Source of the DNA: UBA1941 sp046329575
GTDB lineage: Bacteria > Bacteroidota > Bacteroidia > Chitinophagales > LD1
Length of the DNA stretch: 64,000 bases
NCBI GenBank assembly: GCA_046329575.1
Contig: JAXLUJ010000007.1
Span: 206,705-270,704, forward strand
Direction of reading: 5' to 3'
Shown here: in pieces, positions 28,151-37,915 of the stretch
How positions within the stretch are numbered: the stretch's first letter is position 1
Layout of the letters: each line of letters begins with the position of its first letter
The notes under the pieces: generated by a model
What the model was told of the DNA's origin: nothing
What the model saw: the letters and a program-made list of their open reading frames with translations, nothing else
Databases searched by the model: none
Position numbers and translations under genes: made by a program

Positions 28151-29161
28151 CTATTTGGCTGCCACTTTCCGTTCGGCATCGTATTGATAAATGGTTTGTA
28201 CTATCACGCTGCCAACCATTCGCAGCGTTTCGCGGCTAATCACTTCCATATTATCGTGATGCGTATGCCAATAACTTCCAAAACCGGTTTCAGAATAGTG
28301 GATAATATCGATAGATGGAATGTGCGCCAATTTGTTTACATAAAAATGATCATCGGTAATTGCGCCTGCCACGCGGTTCTGGAACAAACTGCTGAAACCG
28401 AGCCGTGCTGCGATGTTCCAAACGTACTGGCTGGCCCAATCGGCATTAGCTACGCTCACCTGCTCGCGCATAAACACCGCATCGCCCGAGCCTACCATAT
28501 CGAGATTGATGCCGAAGTCGGCCTTATACCCCGGAATGTGCGGGTGCAAGGCCCAATATTGCGAACCCAAACAATAGCTGTCTTCTACTTTTGGCAAGGT
28601 GCTTTCCTGTGGCTGTCCGTAATCTTCGCTATCAAAAAATATCAAATCAACACCCATATCAGGACGTTGCAAAGCCAATAGCCGTGCGGTTTCCAGCATA
28701 ATGCCCACGCCGCTGCCGCCATCATTGGCGCCGTCTATCGGCTTATCGGTGTCTTTGTCGTCCTGATCGGCAAAAGGGCGGGTGTCCCAGTGCGCACTAA
28801 TGTACATTCGCGGTTGCACGCCGGTATTAAAGGCGGCAATAATATTTTTCGATTTCAGTGTTTTGCCGTCGAAGCCTATGGCGTCGTACTTTTGCACAAA
28901 TACCGTATCGGCAAAACGGCGCGCTGTTGCTGCAATCCAATCGGCACAGCGGTCGTGCGCTGCAGAATTGGGAGTGCGCGGACCAAAATCCACTTGTGCT
29001 TTTACGAATTGATAACATGAATCGGCATGGAACACCGGAGTTTTGGCCAGTGGTGTTTCCTGAGGCGTATCGTTGGTAGCAGGGTTATCTTTTTGAGACG
29101 AAAACAAATGACAGGAATGCAGGCTCAGCGACAGCAAGGCCAGCGCAACAAATTTTTTCAT
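28151..29161 (-). CDS. M28 family zinc peptidase / glutaminyl cyclase-like lipoprotein
   Basis: 336 residues from the ATG at 29159-29161, giving a lipoprotein signal LSLHSC (Cys18 region); the longer open frame has 24 non-signal residues. Zinc ligands of the M28 fold are visible: His in SAHWDTRPF, Asp in GANDGGSG, Glu in FFDSEDYG, Asp in NLDMVGSG, and a late His in IDIIHYS. The DSEDYG segment and the wide spacing are as in bacterial glutaminyl-peptide cyclotransferases, so N-terminal pyroglutamate formation on exported proteins is the first guess. In Bacteroidota this enzyme often acts on lipoprotein or T9SS substrates. Confidence 0.88.
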   Translation of the reverse strand: MKKFVALALLSLSLHSCHLFSSQKDNPATNDTPQETPLAKTPVFHADSCYQFVKAQVDFGPRTPNSAAHDRCADWIAATARRFADTVFVQKYDAIGFDGKTLKSKNIIAAFNTGVQPRMYISAHWDTRPFADQDDKDTDKPIDGANDGGSGVGIMLETARLLALQRPDMGVDLIFFDSEDYGQPQESTLPKVEDSYCLGSQYWALHPHIPGYKADFGINLDMVGSGDAVFMREQVSVANADWASQYVWNIAARLGFSSLFQNRVAGAITDDHFYVNKLAHIPSIDIIHYSETGFGSYWHTHHDNMEVISRETLRMVGSVIVQTIYQYDAERKVAAK

Positions 29162-29183
29162 AACGCAAATAAAATGAAAAGCC

Positions 29184-30917
29184 TTACAATCCTTTGGGCG
29201 CAAACCGACGGCGCCGCCACCAGGCAAAACCAATACCCGAAAGCACTACGATGAGAATAGGTACGGCCACGTTCACCAGTTGCCAGTACACTTTTTCGTT
29301 CTCCACGCGAATGGTATTCAACAGCCGCAACTTCACTTCTTTGTTCCGTGTTTCCAGAATGCCGCTTTTATCAACCAGATATTGAATGCAGTTCAGCATA
29401 AAATCGCGGTTGGCAAATGTTTGGCGGGTGAAGCCATAATAACCCAACGGATAGGCGGTACTATCACGGCGCACTTCGTTGCGTGCAATATCGCCATCGG
29501 CAATTACGATCATTTTGGTGTCAACACTTTTTTCTTTGAACTTAAGATCGGCCACGGTATCTGACATGGCCAGAAATTCGGGCGACATGCGATTGGTGTA
29601 CAACGAAGCAAACTTTCCTTCCAGCAATGCAGCCACCGGAAGTTTCTGTTGGTTGTAGTACACCGGATTAGGGCGTTGCTGCAAAATACCGAAGTGCACG
29701 CGAATAGGGGTGAGCTGTGCCTTTGAATTATCGGAAGTGCGCAGCAAAATGGTTTTGTTCACGTCGGCATTGCGTATAGTATCGATAGTTCCTGTAAACT
29801 GCGCCGCCACCGGATCGAGGTTGCGCACAATAGGATGCCGCGAATCAGGCACCAGCAGCGGGAAGTAATACCACGGCAATAGTTCCGTTTGCGGGGCACT
29901 GCCCATTTGACCAACAACCAGCGGTATAGGATTGCACATGGTGATGTCCTGTACCAAATCGGTATTGAGCCTTACGCCATATTTAAAAAGCTGGTCGTCC
30001 AGATTCAGGTCGCGGTCAACCACCATTTGCTGTGCCAGATTTATTTTTAGCGAATCCATATCGGCTGTGGTAGCATCAATAAGCCACAACACTTTACCGC
30101 CGCGCATCACATACTGATCGATCTGATATTTTTCTTTTTCTGTAAAGGGAAGGGTAGGTTTTGCAATCACCAAGGCATCGAAGCGGCTATCTACTTTGTA
30201 GGTTTTATTGAGATCGATGTTGGTGAGATCGTAACGAAGTTTCACCAGTTGGTCCTGGAGGTCGGCCAATTGAAGCGGACTCAGTTCGCCGTTTCCGTTA
30301 CTGAACGCTACGCGTGGCGAACGGAATTGCGTAAGCTTTTGAATGGCGTTAGCGAATTTATATTCAAGCGAAACCGAAGAATTGTTCAACACTTGTTCTT
30401 GCGAATAACCGATTTGGTTTTCCAGTAATTGAATGGGGAATTCCCGTTCGCCATAATAAGCGATAGCGCAGGGGAACACCATCGTAAGCTTCTGTTCGTT
30501 TGCCTTTCCGGTTTGCACATTAGCGGGCGCCAAACCTTTCGAAAGCAATTCTTCCATAATCGCCTTGCGTTCATCGGCACTGCGGTTGGTAACCGGATCA
30601 ATGAACTCGAATTCGATTTTTCGCCCGCCATAAGCACGTAGTTCGGCTAACAAATCTCGAGTACTTTGGCGAAGCTGCTTAAAACCTGCAGGCATGTCGC
30701 CTTCCAGATAAATTTTGAACGTTACCGGATTTTTGAGGTCGCGCACCATTTTTTTGGTGGCCGGAGTAAGGGAATATTTTTTTTCGGAAGTTAGGTCGAA
30801 ACGAGTATAAAAAAGCTGGCTCAGGACATTGAGCAACAATAAGATGGCCAAAGTGATGCCAAGAAGAAAAATGGCATCGGTACGATTGGTAAGCCGGCGT
30901 TTGAAGATATTTACCAT
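29184..30917 (-). CDS. gldG: Gliding motility ABC transporter auxiliary protein GldG
   Basis: 577 residues with an N-terminal membrane helix (about 17-37), a long periplasmic ABC-type uncharacterised transport domain containing LTPATKKMVRDLKNPVTFKIYLEGD, and a C-terminal helix plus Arg-rich tail (WWRRRRFAPKG). This is the GldG layout. Its start overlaps the gldF stop by 7 bp. With GldF and GldA it forms an ABC transporter needed for gliding in Flavobacterium johnsoniae, though absent in some gliding relatives. gldA is not in the window. Confidence 0.9.
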   Translation of the reverse strand: MVNIFKRRLTNRTDAIFLLGITLAILLLLNVLSQLFYTRFDLTSEKKYSLTPATKKMVRDLKNPVTFKIYLEGDMPAGFKQLRQSTRDLLAELRAYGGRKIEFEFIDPVTNRSADERKAIMEELLSKGLAPANVQTGKANEQKLTMVFPCAIAYYGEREFPIQLLENQIGYSQEQVLNNSSVSLEYKFANAIQKLTQFRSPRVAFSNGNGELSPLQLADLQDQLVKLRYDLTNIDLNKTYKVDSRFDALVIAKPTLPFTEKEKYQIDQYVMRGGKVLWLIDATTADMDSLKINLAQQMVVDRDLNLDDQLFKYGVRLNTDLVQDITMCNPIPLVVGQMGSAPQTELLPWYYFPLLVPDSRHPIVRNLDPVAAQFTGTIDTIRNADVNKTILLRTSDNSKAQLTPIRVHFGILQQRPNPVYYNQQKLPVAALLEGKFASLYTNRMSPEFLAMSDTVADLKFKEKSVDTKMIVIADGDIARNEVRRDSTAYPLGYYGFTRQTFANRDFMLNCIQYLVDKSGILETRNKEVKLRLLNTIRVENEKVYWQLVNVAVPILIVVLSGIGFAWWRRRRFAPKGL

Positions 30918-31642
30918 TGGCGGCTGGCTAATGATGTTCGGGTGAATAAAATAAATGCGGTGATTACGGAAAGGAAGTACACTACATCACGGGTATCTAC
31001 AATACCGCGGCCAATACTTTCGTAATGTGCGCTAAGGCCCAGTTGGGCAACCAGATAGTCGTTCTTTCCGAAGAAGATACCAAGGCGCGAAAGATTGTCG
31101 AACGCGAAGTACAGCACAAAGCAGATAAAAACGCCTGCAATAAATGCCACAATTTGATTTCCGGTTAGTGAAGAACAAAACAAACCTACGGCAACGAACA
31201 CTGCGCCAAGGAACAATAAACCGAAGTAGGAACCCAGAATGCCACCAACATCCACATTTCCAATAGGAAGCGCCAAATGGTACACGGTGTAGAAATAGAG
31301 TAGCGTGGGCAACAGCGAAATGGCTACCAGCGCAAGTGCGGCGAAGAACTTACCCAGAATGATGTCGAGTTCGGTGATAGGCCGTGTAGCCAGCAATTCG
31401 ATGGTGCCGCTGTGAATTTCTTCAGAAAAGGAACGCATGCAAATGGCAGGGATGAGAAATATAAAGATGTAAGGTGCGATATAGAAGAAGTAATCCAGTG
31501 AGGCATAACCGAAATCAAGCAAATTGGTGTCAGGGAAAACCCAAAGGAACAACCCTACTGCCAGCAGGAACACAATGATGGCAATATAGCCAATCAGCGA
31601 GCTGAAGAACTGCTGCAGTTCTTTTTTGAAAATCGGAAACAT
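30911..31642 (-). CDS. gldF: Gliding motility ABC transporter permease GldF
   Basis: 243 residues with six membrane helices. The N-terminus MFPIFKKELQQFFSSLIGYI and the SFSEEIHSGTIELLATRPIT segment in the first cytosolic region are conserved in GldF and other ABC-2 permeases. The ATG at 31642 is chosen; the open frame goes 12 codons further without signal or membrane features. Translationally linked to gldG by a 7-bp overlap. Confidence 0.92.
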   Translation of the reverse strand: MFPIFKKELQQFFSSLIGYIAIIVFLLAVGLFLWVFPDTNLLDFGYASLDYFFYIAPYIFIFLIPAICMRSFSEEIHSGTIELLATRPITELDIILGKFFAALALVAISLLPTLLYFYTVYHLALPIGNVDVGGILGSYFGLLFLGAVFVAVGLFCSSLTGNQIVAFIAGVFICFVLYFAFDNLSRLGIFFGKNDYLVAQLGLSAHYESIGRGIVDTRDVVYFLSVITAFILFTRTSLASRQW

Positions 31643-31741
31643 GAGGCACGAAAATAGCAGAAGCTCAGGAGTTCGCAAGAAGGCGAAAGGATATGACGAG
31701 AATTAGGGAAAAGAGCGACTATTTTTAGTAGCAATCTCATA

Positions 31742-31749
31742 TATATTTG
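31742..31749 (+). promoter_or_regulatory. -7 box directly before the JmjC-like gene
   Basis: TATATTTG is a full match to TAnnTTTG and ends 5 nt before the ATG at 31755. If used, transcription begins at or next to the start codon, so the mRNA would be leaderless or almost so. A weak T-rich -33 region (TATTTTTAG) lies near 31720-31728. Confidence 0.45.
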
Positions 31750-31754
31750 CCGCC

Positions 31755-32618
31755 ATGCAATTGCAGGATGTAGAAAGAAGAAGCGGTTTAACGCCTGAAC
31801 AGTTTCGGGAAGAATACCTGAAACCCGGAAAGCCGGTAGTGTTTACCGATCTGGCAAAAGACTGGAATGCGGTGAACAGGTGGTCGCTCGATTTCTTTAA
31901 AAATACGTATGGCGATTTGAACGTTCCGGTTTTCAGTAGCAATTACTCGAAGCCAGGCAAAGGATATATGTCGAGCGACAAGCAAATGAAGTTCCGGGAA
32001 TTTCTGGAGGCTACGGAAAAGGGAAATACGGATCTGCGTTTGTTCTTGTTTGATATTTTTAAATCAGCGCCCGAACTGCTTCACGACTTTCAATTTCCTG
32101 CCATTATGCGTGGTTTTGAAAAGCGATTACCATTCATGTTCTTCGGCGGCGAGGGTAGCGAGGTAACCATGCATTATGATATTGATTGCGCCAATGTTTT
32201 TCTTACCCAGTTTGTAGGTCATAAGCGCGTCATACTCTTTGCGCCTGAGGAATCGAGGAAAATCTACCACCATCCGTTTACGGTAAAAACGCTCATCAAT
32301 CCCATTGATCCCGATCTGAAAAAATTTCCTGCCCTTGAAAATGTGAAGGGTTATGATACCATATTGAAGCATGGTGAAACTATTTTCATGCCTACCCGTT
32401 ATTGGCATTATATGCGTTATCTTGATTTCAGTTTTGGTTTAGCTCTGCGATCTTACAACGATGCCGGAACCCGCGCCCGCGGTATGTTCAACATCGCTGC
32501 CCATTTTCTTATCGACAAAGGTTTTAATCTTGCCGCACCTTCGGCCTGGCACAATTGGAAAGAGCGGAAAGCCTACGAAAACGCGCTTCCTTTCGAACCT
32601 AAAAAAGCAGCAGCATAA
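31755..32618 (+). CDS. Cupin-like JmjC domain protein, putative Fe(II)/2-oxoglutarate oxygenase
   Basis: 287 residues of the cupin_8/JmjC type. The iron triad is visible: His140 and Asp142 (MHYDID) and His218 (TRYWHYM). Lys206 and nearby residues follow the cupin barrel. Bacterial members hydroxylate protein side chains, such as ribosomal proteins; the target here is unknown. The closest homologue group in Bacteroidota is a stand-alone cytosolic protein. It is followed by dnaA at 203 bp on the same strand but with its own spacing. Confidence 0.88.
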   Translation: MQLQDVERRSGLTPEQFREEYLKPGKPVVFTDLAKDWNAVNRWSLDFFKNTYGDLNVPVFSSNYSKPGKGYMSSDKQMKFREFLEATEKGNTDLRLFLFDIFKSAPELLHDFQFPAIMRGFEKRLPFMFFGGEGSEVTMHYDIDCANVFLTQFVGHKRVILFAPEESRKIYHHPFTVKTLINPIDPDLKKFPALENVKGYDTILKHGETIFMPTRYWHYMRYLDFSFGLALRSYNDAGTRARGMFNIAAHFLIDKGFNLAAPSAWHNWKERKAYENALPFEPKKAAA

Positions 32619-32821
32619 AAAGTTCTGCACTGCTTTTCCAAAATTTTTTTCAATCAACATCTTGTGTTTTTTGAAAGAAATTTTAGAGGAGGCCCAATGC
32701 TATTTTTTTTGAAAAAACAAGTAGGGGAAAAGTTTTTTTCTGAACATGCTTTGTTACATTTACACACACAATCTACCGACGTACTTCTTTTAGAACACAT
32801 TTAAAGACCCACTTAGTAATT

Positions 32822-34261
32822 ATGATGCAAAAATCGGCCCCTCAGGTTTGGAACGCTTGTCTGGATATCATAAAAGACAATGTAAGCGCACAAAGTTTCA
32901 AGACATGGTTCGAGCCGATCAAACCGGTAGAGATTAACGGGAACATCCTCACCATTCAGGTTCCCAGTCAATTTTTCTACGAATGGTTGGAAGAACATTA
33001 TGTTTCACTTTTACGCAAAACCATTAAACGCGAGCTTGGCAACGATGCGCGCTTGGAATACCGTATTGTAGTAGAGAACACCAGCAGCAACAGCAAACCT
33101 TCTACCGTAAACTATCCGAACTATAACAGCGGCAACAACGCCAATCCCGATTCGAGTTTCCCATTGTTTTTGCAGGGAAATTCAATTAAGAATCCGTTTA
33201 TCATTCCGGGCCTCAAAAAAATCAATATTGAATCGCAGCTCAATCCAAACCTGAACTTTGATTCGTATGTAGAAGGCGATTGCAATCGGTTGGCCCGCAG
33301 TGCCGGTTTTGCCGTAGCACAAAAGCCCGGAGGTACCGCATTCAACCCATTGGTACTTTACGGCGGAGTAGGTTTGGGAAAAACGCACCTGGCACAAGCT
33401 GTGGGAAATGAAGTAAAACAGAACTTCCCTAACAAAACTGTTCTGTATGTTTCGTCAGAAAAATTTACCAATCAGTTTTTTGACGCGGTAAAAAATAATT
33501 CGGTGAACGATTTCGTTCATTTCTATCAATTGATAGATGTACTGATTGTTGACGACATCCAGTTTTTCTCGAACAAAGAAAAAACACAGGACATCTTCTT
33601 CCATATCTTCAACCATCTTCACCAAAACGGAAAACAGTTGGTGTTGACTACCGATCGTCCTCCGCGCGATTTGGAAGGAATGGAAGAACGTTTGCTGTCG
33701 CGCTTCAAATGGGGATTGAATGCTGATCTTCAGGTGCCTGATTTCGAAACCCGCATCGCCATTCTGGAAAAGAAAATGTATGCCGATGGTATCGAACTGC
33801 CGCGTGAAGTGGTAGAATTTGTGGCTTACAATATCAACACCAATGTTCGCGAACTGGAAGCGGCGCTCATATCGCTGCTGGCCCAGGCTTCGCTGAACAA
33901 AAAAGATGTGGACCTCGACCTGGCCAAAAAGATTATCAAGAACTTTGTGAAAAGCATTTCACGCGAGGTTTCGATCGATTATATTCAGAAAACGGTTTGC
34001 GATTACTACAGCGTACCGATGGATCACCTGAAAGAGAAAACGCGCAAGCGCATGATTGTTCAGGCCCGCCAGTTGTCGATGTTCCTCGCCAAGAACTACA
34101 CCAAAAATTCTTTAAAAGTAATAGGTAAACACTTTGGTGGCCGCGACCATAGCACCGTGATTCACTCCTGCCAGGCCGTACAAAACCTGATTGATACGGA
34201 TACCGAATTCCGCGAGCAGGTAGGCGAAATTCAAAAGAAAATCCAAATGAGCATTTCCTAA
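32822..34261 (+). CDS. dnaA: Chromosomal replication initiator protein DnaA
   Basis: 479 residues. Domain I covers about 1-85, then an Asn/Ser-rich linker (about 90-120), the AAA+ domain with Walker A GGVGLGKTH and Walker B LIVDDIQFF, and the C-terminal DNA-binding domain ending in the signature GGRDHSTVIHSC. It binds DnaA boxes and opens the origin. The open frame begins with two adjacent ATGs (32822, 32825). dnaN and recF do not follow. I could not find a cluster of DnaA boxes in the 200 bp upstream, so oriC may lie elsewhere. Confidence 0.97.
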   Translation: MMQKSAPQVWNACLDIIKDNVSAQSFKTWFEPIKPVEINGNILTIQVPSQFFYEWLEEHYVSLLRKTIKRELGNDARLEYRIVVENTSSNSKPSTVNYPNYNSGNNANPDSSFPLFLQGNSIKNPFIIPGLKKINIESQLNPNLNFDSYVEGDCNRLARSAGFAVAQKPGGTAFNPLVLYGGVGLGKTHLAQAVGNEVKQNFPNKTVLYVSSEKFTNQFFDAVKNNSVNDFVHFYQLIDVLIVDDIQFFSNKEKTQDIFFHIFNHLHQNGKQLVLTTDRPPRDLEGMEERLLSRFKWGLNADLQVPDFETRIAILEKKMYADGIELPREVVEFVAYNINTNVRELEAALISLLAQASLNKKDVDLDLAKKIIKNFVKSISREVSIDYIQKTVCDYYSVPMDHLKEKTRKRMIVQARQLSMFLAKNYTKNSLKVIGKHFGGRDHSTVIHSCQAVQNLIDTDTEFREQVGEIQKKIQMSIS

Positions 34262-34275
34262 AATGTTCCGGCAAT

Positions 34276-34309
34276 AAAAAACCCCGATGGCTTTCCATCG
34301 GGGTTTTTT
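34276..34309 (+). terminator. Intrinsic terminator after dnaA
   Basis: CCCCGATGG, loop CTTT, CCATCGGGG form a perfect 9-bp stem followed by six T residues. The A run on the other side lets it also terminate the opposing PPIase transcript, whose stop is 16 bp away. Confidence 0.93.
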
Positions 34310-34324
34310 ATTGAGGAGAATCGC

Positions 34325-36298
34325 TTATTTTTTGATCAGGCTATTGAATACGCCTTCGTTCAAAACAATCGGATATTTATTGCGAAGATCAGCCAGCCAC
34401 TTTTTCTCAAGATATTCCTGATAGTCGCTCACCACATAGCCTTTAGCTTCTTTCAATGCTTTTGGTTCATTCTGAATCACGCGGATTACCGAAATAAACT
34501 GATAGCTGCTGTCGTTTAGTTTATTGATTGGCGTAATTCCCGGTTTCCAATCGATTTTATCCACTACATCGTACTGTCCTTTTTCATATTTGCCGTTAAT
34601 CACGCTAACCTTGCTGCCGCTGCCCGCTTTGTTCAATTTAGCTTGAATAGCTTCTGGTGTAGCGCCTTTCTTCGCCATTTTTGCGGCAGCTTTGGCAATT
34701 TTCTCGTCGGTAGCATTGAAAATCTGTACTTCTGCACGAGGCCCCCACATATATTTCGTTTTGTTTTGATCGTGATAAGCAATCAATCCGGCTGTATCTT
34801 TCACGGCCTTGCCCCAAACCTGACGGTCAGTAAGTTCGAACAGCAGAATGCCATCGCGGTATTCTTTCATCAAAGAGGCAAACTCCGGCTTTTTGGTTTC
34901 CAGCATGCTTTCTTCATAGTCCATACTGCGCTGCGTTACCCAGTTGTCGTAATATTCGTTCAGCAATCCATCCTTGTTCTTATCACTGCGGCGTTTGCTC
35001 GTCTTTTCGATATAAGCAGCAAAGTCAGAAGTAGTATAAGCTTTGCCGGCCAGCGTAAACAATGGCAGGTCCTTAATTCTAACCGAATCTTTTTTGAAGT
35101 TACCTTGATTAATTCCTGAATCTACAGCCGCGAAAAACGCCTTTTTATTCACTGGAATTTCCGAGAACGAATTTTCGCGTTTAATTCTTTCAATCAATTT
35201 GGTTTTAGCCACCGATGAGCGCGAATCGCGTTCTACTCTTTTTTTGAAATCGCTCTTCACTTCATTGAAAGGCGGAATTTCGCGTTTTTCAATTCGTTTG
35301 ATCAAATACCAGCCGTAGGGCGTAAGCACCGGTGGTGATACTTCGTTGTTTGCTTTAAGTGCAAAAGCTGCTGTTTCGTATTCCGGGAACATGCGTCCTA
35401 CTCCAAACCATTGCTGTTCGCCCTTTTTCTTATTTGAAGTGCGGTCTTCAGAAAAGGCGCTCACCGCCTCTTCAAAACTCAAACCATTCTTGATAGCCGT
35501 ATAAATTGAATCGATGCGGCGGTGTTGTTCTTTTTTGAAGTCTTCTTTTGAACCATCCGGCACTTTTAGCAAGAGGTGAGCCACGTGGATTTCACCTTGT
35601 GCAGGCCGTGTAGAATTGAGTTTCACCAGGTGATACCCAAACTGGGTGCGCACCGGCATTGAAATTTCACCCGGCTTCATAGAATAGGCCACGGTTTCAA
35701 AAGGGTAAACGGTTTGAAACACCGTGAAGTAGCCGATATCGCCGCGGTTTTGTTTGGCAGATGGATCTTCAGAAGAATCAACTGCCATTTGACCGAAGTC
35801 AGCAGGTTTTACCGGAGCCAGTAACTTCTTTCGGATGTTCATGATTCGTTTGAAGGCTGCCAATGTATCGGCCGGATTGGCGTTTTCATCGCAACGGATG
35901 AGGATGTGGCTGGCGTTTACTTCTTTTAAAGAACGGTCATAGGCTTCTTGTATCAATTGGTCGGTGATTTCGCGATCGGTAAGATAGCTTTTGGCCAATT
36001 GTTTGCGGTAACCTTCCAGCTCATTTTTCAGGGAAGTGATAGTGTCGAGTTTCATTTCCTCGGCCTCCCGCACTTTCAGGCGGAAGTTTTCATATAAGTT
36101 TAGATAATCTTTCAGCGACTTTTCGCTGTAATCGGCCTGATTGTTAATGTTGTTCTTGGTGTAAACGTATTCAAACTCACCTACAGTAACGGGTTTCCCG
36201 GCCACGGTAAAAATTACGGCATTTTTATCAGCCTTTTGTGCGAACGAAAACAGGCTCGCTGAAAGAAACAGAGCAGTTGCCGAAAGATATTTCTTCAT
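34325..36298 (-). CDS. SurA-like periplasmic peptidyl-prolyl isomerase (PpiC type)
   Basis: 657 residues with a signal peptide (ends about SFAQ, 21). A helical N-terminal domain (to about 120) is followed by two parvulin domains (about 120-230 and 235-345) with the conserved NASHILI, GQMAVDSSEDPSA, GDIGYF and HLLLKVPDG segments, and a long C-terminal region unique to Bacteroidota members. It probably acts as chaperone and isomerase for outer-membrane proteins. It is convergent with dnaA and shares its terminator region. Confidence 0.9.
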   Translation of the reverse strand: MKKYLSATALFLSASLFSFAQKADKNAVIFTVAGKPVTVGEFEYVYTKNNINNQADYSEKSLKDYLNLYENFRLKVREAEEMKLDTITSLKNELEGYRKQLAKSYLTDREITDQLIQEAYDRSLKEVNASHILIRCDENANPADTLAAFKRIMNIRKKLLAPVKPADFGQMAVDSSEDPSAKQNRGDIGYFTVFQTVYPFETVAYSMKPGEISMPVRTQFGYHLVKLNSTRPAQGEIHVAHLLLKVPDGSKEDFKKEQHRRIDSIYTAIKNGLSFEEAVSAFSEDRTSNKKKGEQQWFGVGRMFPEYETAAFALKANNEVSPPVLTPYGWYLIKRIEKREIPPFNEVKSDFKKRVERDSRSSVAKTKLIERIKRENSFSEIPVNKKAFFAAVDSGINQGNFKKDSVRIKDLPLFTLAGKAYTTSDFAAYIEKTSKRRSDKNKDGLLNEYYDNWVTQRSMDYEESMLETKKPEFASLMKEYRDGILLFELTDRQVWGKAVKDTAGLIAYHDQNKTKYMWGPRAEVQIFNATDEKIAKAAAKMAKKGATPEAIQAKLNKAGSGSKVSVINGKYEKGQYDVVDKIDWKPGITPINKLNDSSYQFISVIRVIQNEPKALKEAKGYVVSDYQEYLEKKWLADLRNKYPIVLNEGVFNSLIKK

Positions 36299-36406
36299 AG
36301 AAATGATTGGTTTTTATTGCGGCGGCTAAGATAGCAGCCTCGAAAAAAGAGGGGTGAAATTAAGATAATTTAGGAGGCGTGAAAGCGGCCTTCAAAATCA
36401 GGCTTT

Positions 36407-37819
36407 CTATTCATTTTCATAGCGGATTCCCTGTTTTTGCAGCAATTTTTTTACCGCTAATCCATAATAGGCCAGATACGCAAAACAAACAACGCCCACT
36501 AAATAACTCCATTGAATGCCTAAAAAGGCAGGATCAGCCAAATAGCCCTGAAGCGTACTAATTAAACCGCCGCCCATAATCATCATAATAAGCATTGAAG
36601 AACCATTGGTGGTTTGCTTTCCCAGGCCGGCGATGGCAAGGGTAAAAATGCATGGCCATAACGTAGAGCAAAACAATCCGACACTGATAAAGGCGTACGC
36701 GCTAACCAAACCATCGGTAATCATGCCAATGAACAGCGCTACTATTCCTAAAACCGAGAATAACAACAGTTGCAATGCCGGATCTTTTTTCGAAAGAAAA
36801 TTAGCGGCAATAATTACCGGAATTACAGCAGCATATAAATAGAAAGGTTTTAAATCGTGCTGGCCGAGATAATTCGCTAACAAAAAAACCCCGAAGGCCG
36901 CATAGGGAAGCGCAATATTGAAAAGGGTTTGAAGGTTCTTGCTCAAATTAAAGGCACCAACGGCTGAGGTCCACCTTCCAATCATCAGGCTGGCCCAGAA
37001 CAGGGAAACATAAGGTGCTACACCGTCAGTGGCAATACCCGCATGTTGTTTTAGAAATTCGGGCAAATTAGAAGCCGTGGCTACTTCTACACCCACATAA
37101 ACGAATATTGCTGCCATACCCATCCACAATTGCGGAAAGCGCAGCGCCCCCAAGGGCCCGGCTGATTCGCGTTCTGCTTCATTTTCGGTTTGAAGTTGAT
37201 TAGGAAGCGAAGAAAACTTGAAGAACAACGCCACAATTAAAAAGGCTGCACCCAAACATAAATACGGGAAACGAACCGATTGCAGGCTTTCCAGATGTGC
37301 GCCGGGAGCCAATCCGCCAAAAATCGCATAGCTCACAATTACAGGACCAATGGTGGTGCCAATGTTATTGATGCCGCCCGCCAAACTGAGCCGCTGTGCC
37401 CCTTTTCGCGGATCGCCAAGATTAATGGCCAGTGGATTGGCGGCAGTTTGCTGTAAAGAAAATCCTAAACCAACAATGAACAAACCGGAGATGAAAACAG
37501 GAAAGGAAGAGGTTTCTGCTGCCGGATAAAACAATAACGTGCCAAGGGCTGAAATCACCAGTCCAAGTGCAATGCCATTCTTATATCCTAAACGGTTCAG
37601 AATATCGCCGCCGGTGAGCCTCGACAATACAAAATAGAGTAGCGACCCAACTGTATAAGCCACATAAAAAGCCAACGAAATCATTTGACCTTGCCACTGC
37701 TGTAAATGCAGCTTTTCTTTGAAAACAGGAATTAGAATGTCGTTGGAAGCAGCCACAAAACCCCAGAAGAAAAAAACGGAAATCAGAGTGATTAGTGCAG
37801 ATGTGCGCGTTTGGTTCAT
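36407..37819 (-). CDS. FHS-family sugar MFS transporter (FucP/GluP-like)
   Basis: 470 residues, twelve membrane helices. It starts at the ATG at 37817-37819 (MNQTRTSALITLISVFFFWG). Family motifs are FFWGFVAASNDIL in helix 1, GLGFSLQQTAANPLAINLG, and a late SSMLIMMIMGGG segment. Members carry L-fucose, glucose/galactose or N-acetylglucosamine with protons. No sugar kinase or catabolic gene is adjacent, so the sugar cannot be assigned. Confidence 0.9.
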   Translation of the reverse strand: MNQTRTSALITLISVFFFWGFVAASNDILIPVFKEKLHLQQWQGQMISLAFYVAYTVGSLLYFVLSRLTGGDILNRLGYKNGIALGLVISALGTLLFYPAAETSSFPVFISGLFIVGLGFSLQQTAANPLAINLGDPRKGAQRLSLAGGINNIGTTIGPVIVSYAIFGGLAPGAHLESLQSVRFPYLCLGAAFLIVALFFKFSSLPNQLQTENEAERESAGPLGALRFPQLWMGMAAIFVYVGVEVATASNLPEFLKQHAGIATDGVAPYVSLFWASLMIGRWTSAVGAFNLSKNLQTLFNIALPYAAFGVFLLANYLGQHDLKPFYLYAAVIPVIIAANFLSKKDPALQLLLFSVLGIVALFIGMITDGLVSAYAFISVGLFCSTLWPCIFTLAIAGLGKQTTNGSSMLIMMIMGGGLISTLQGYLADPAFLGIQWSYLVGVVCFAYLAYYGLAVKKLLQKQGIRYENE

Positions 37820-37915
37820 GGGTGGAATATAGAAATTGCAACGGGATCGCACTTTGAAATCAGTGCAGCAGCAACTGACTACAAGTAACGACCCCGCGCA
37901 ATAGAAAGAAAAAAC

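Noticed and set aside
32619..32821. oriC upstream of dnaA
   Set aside because: No DnaA-box cluster visible.
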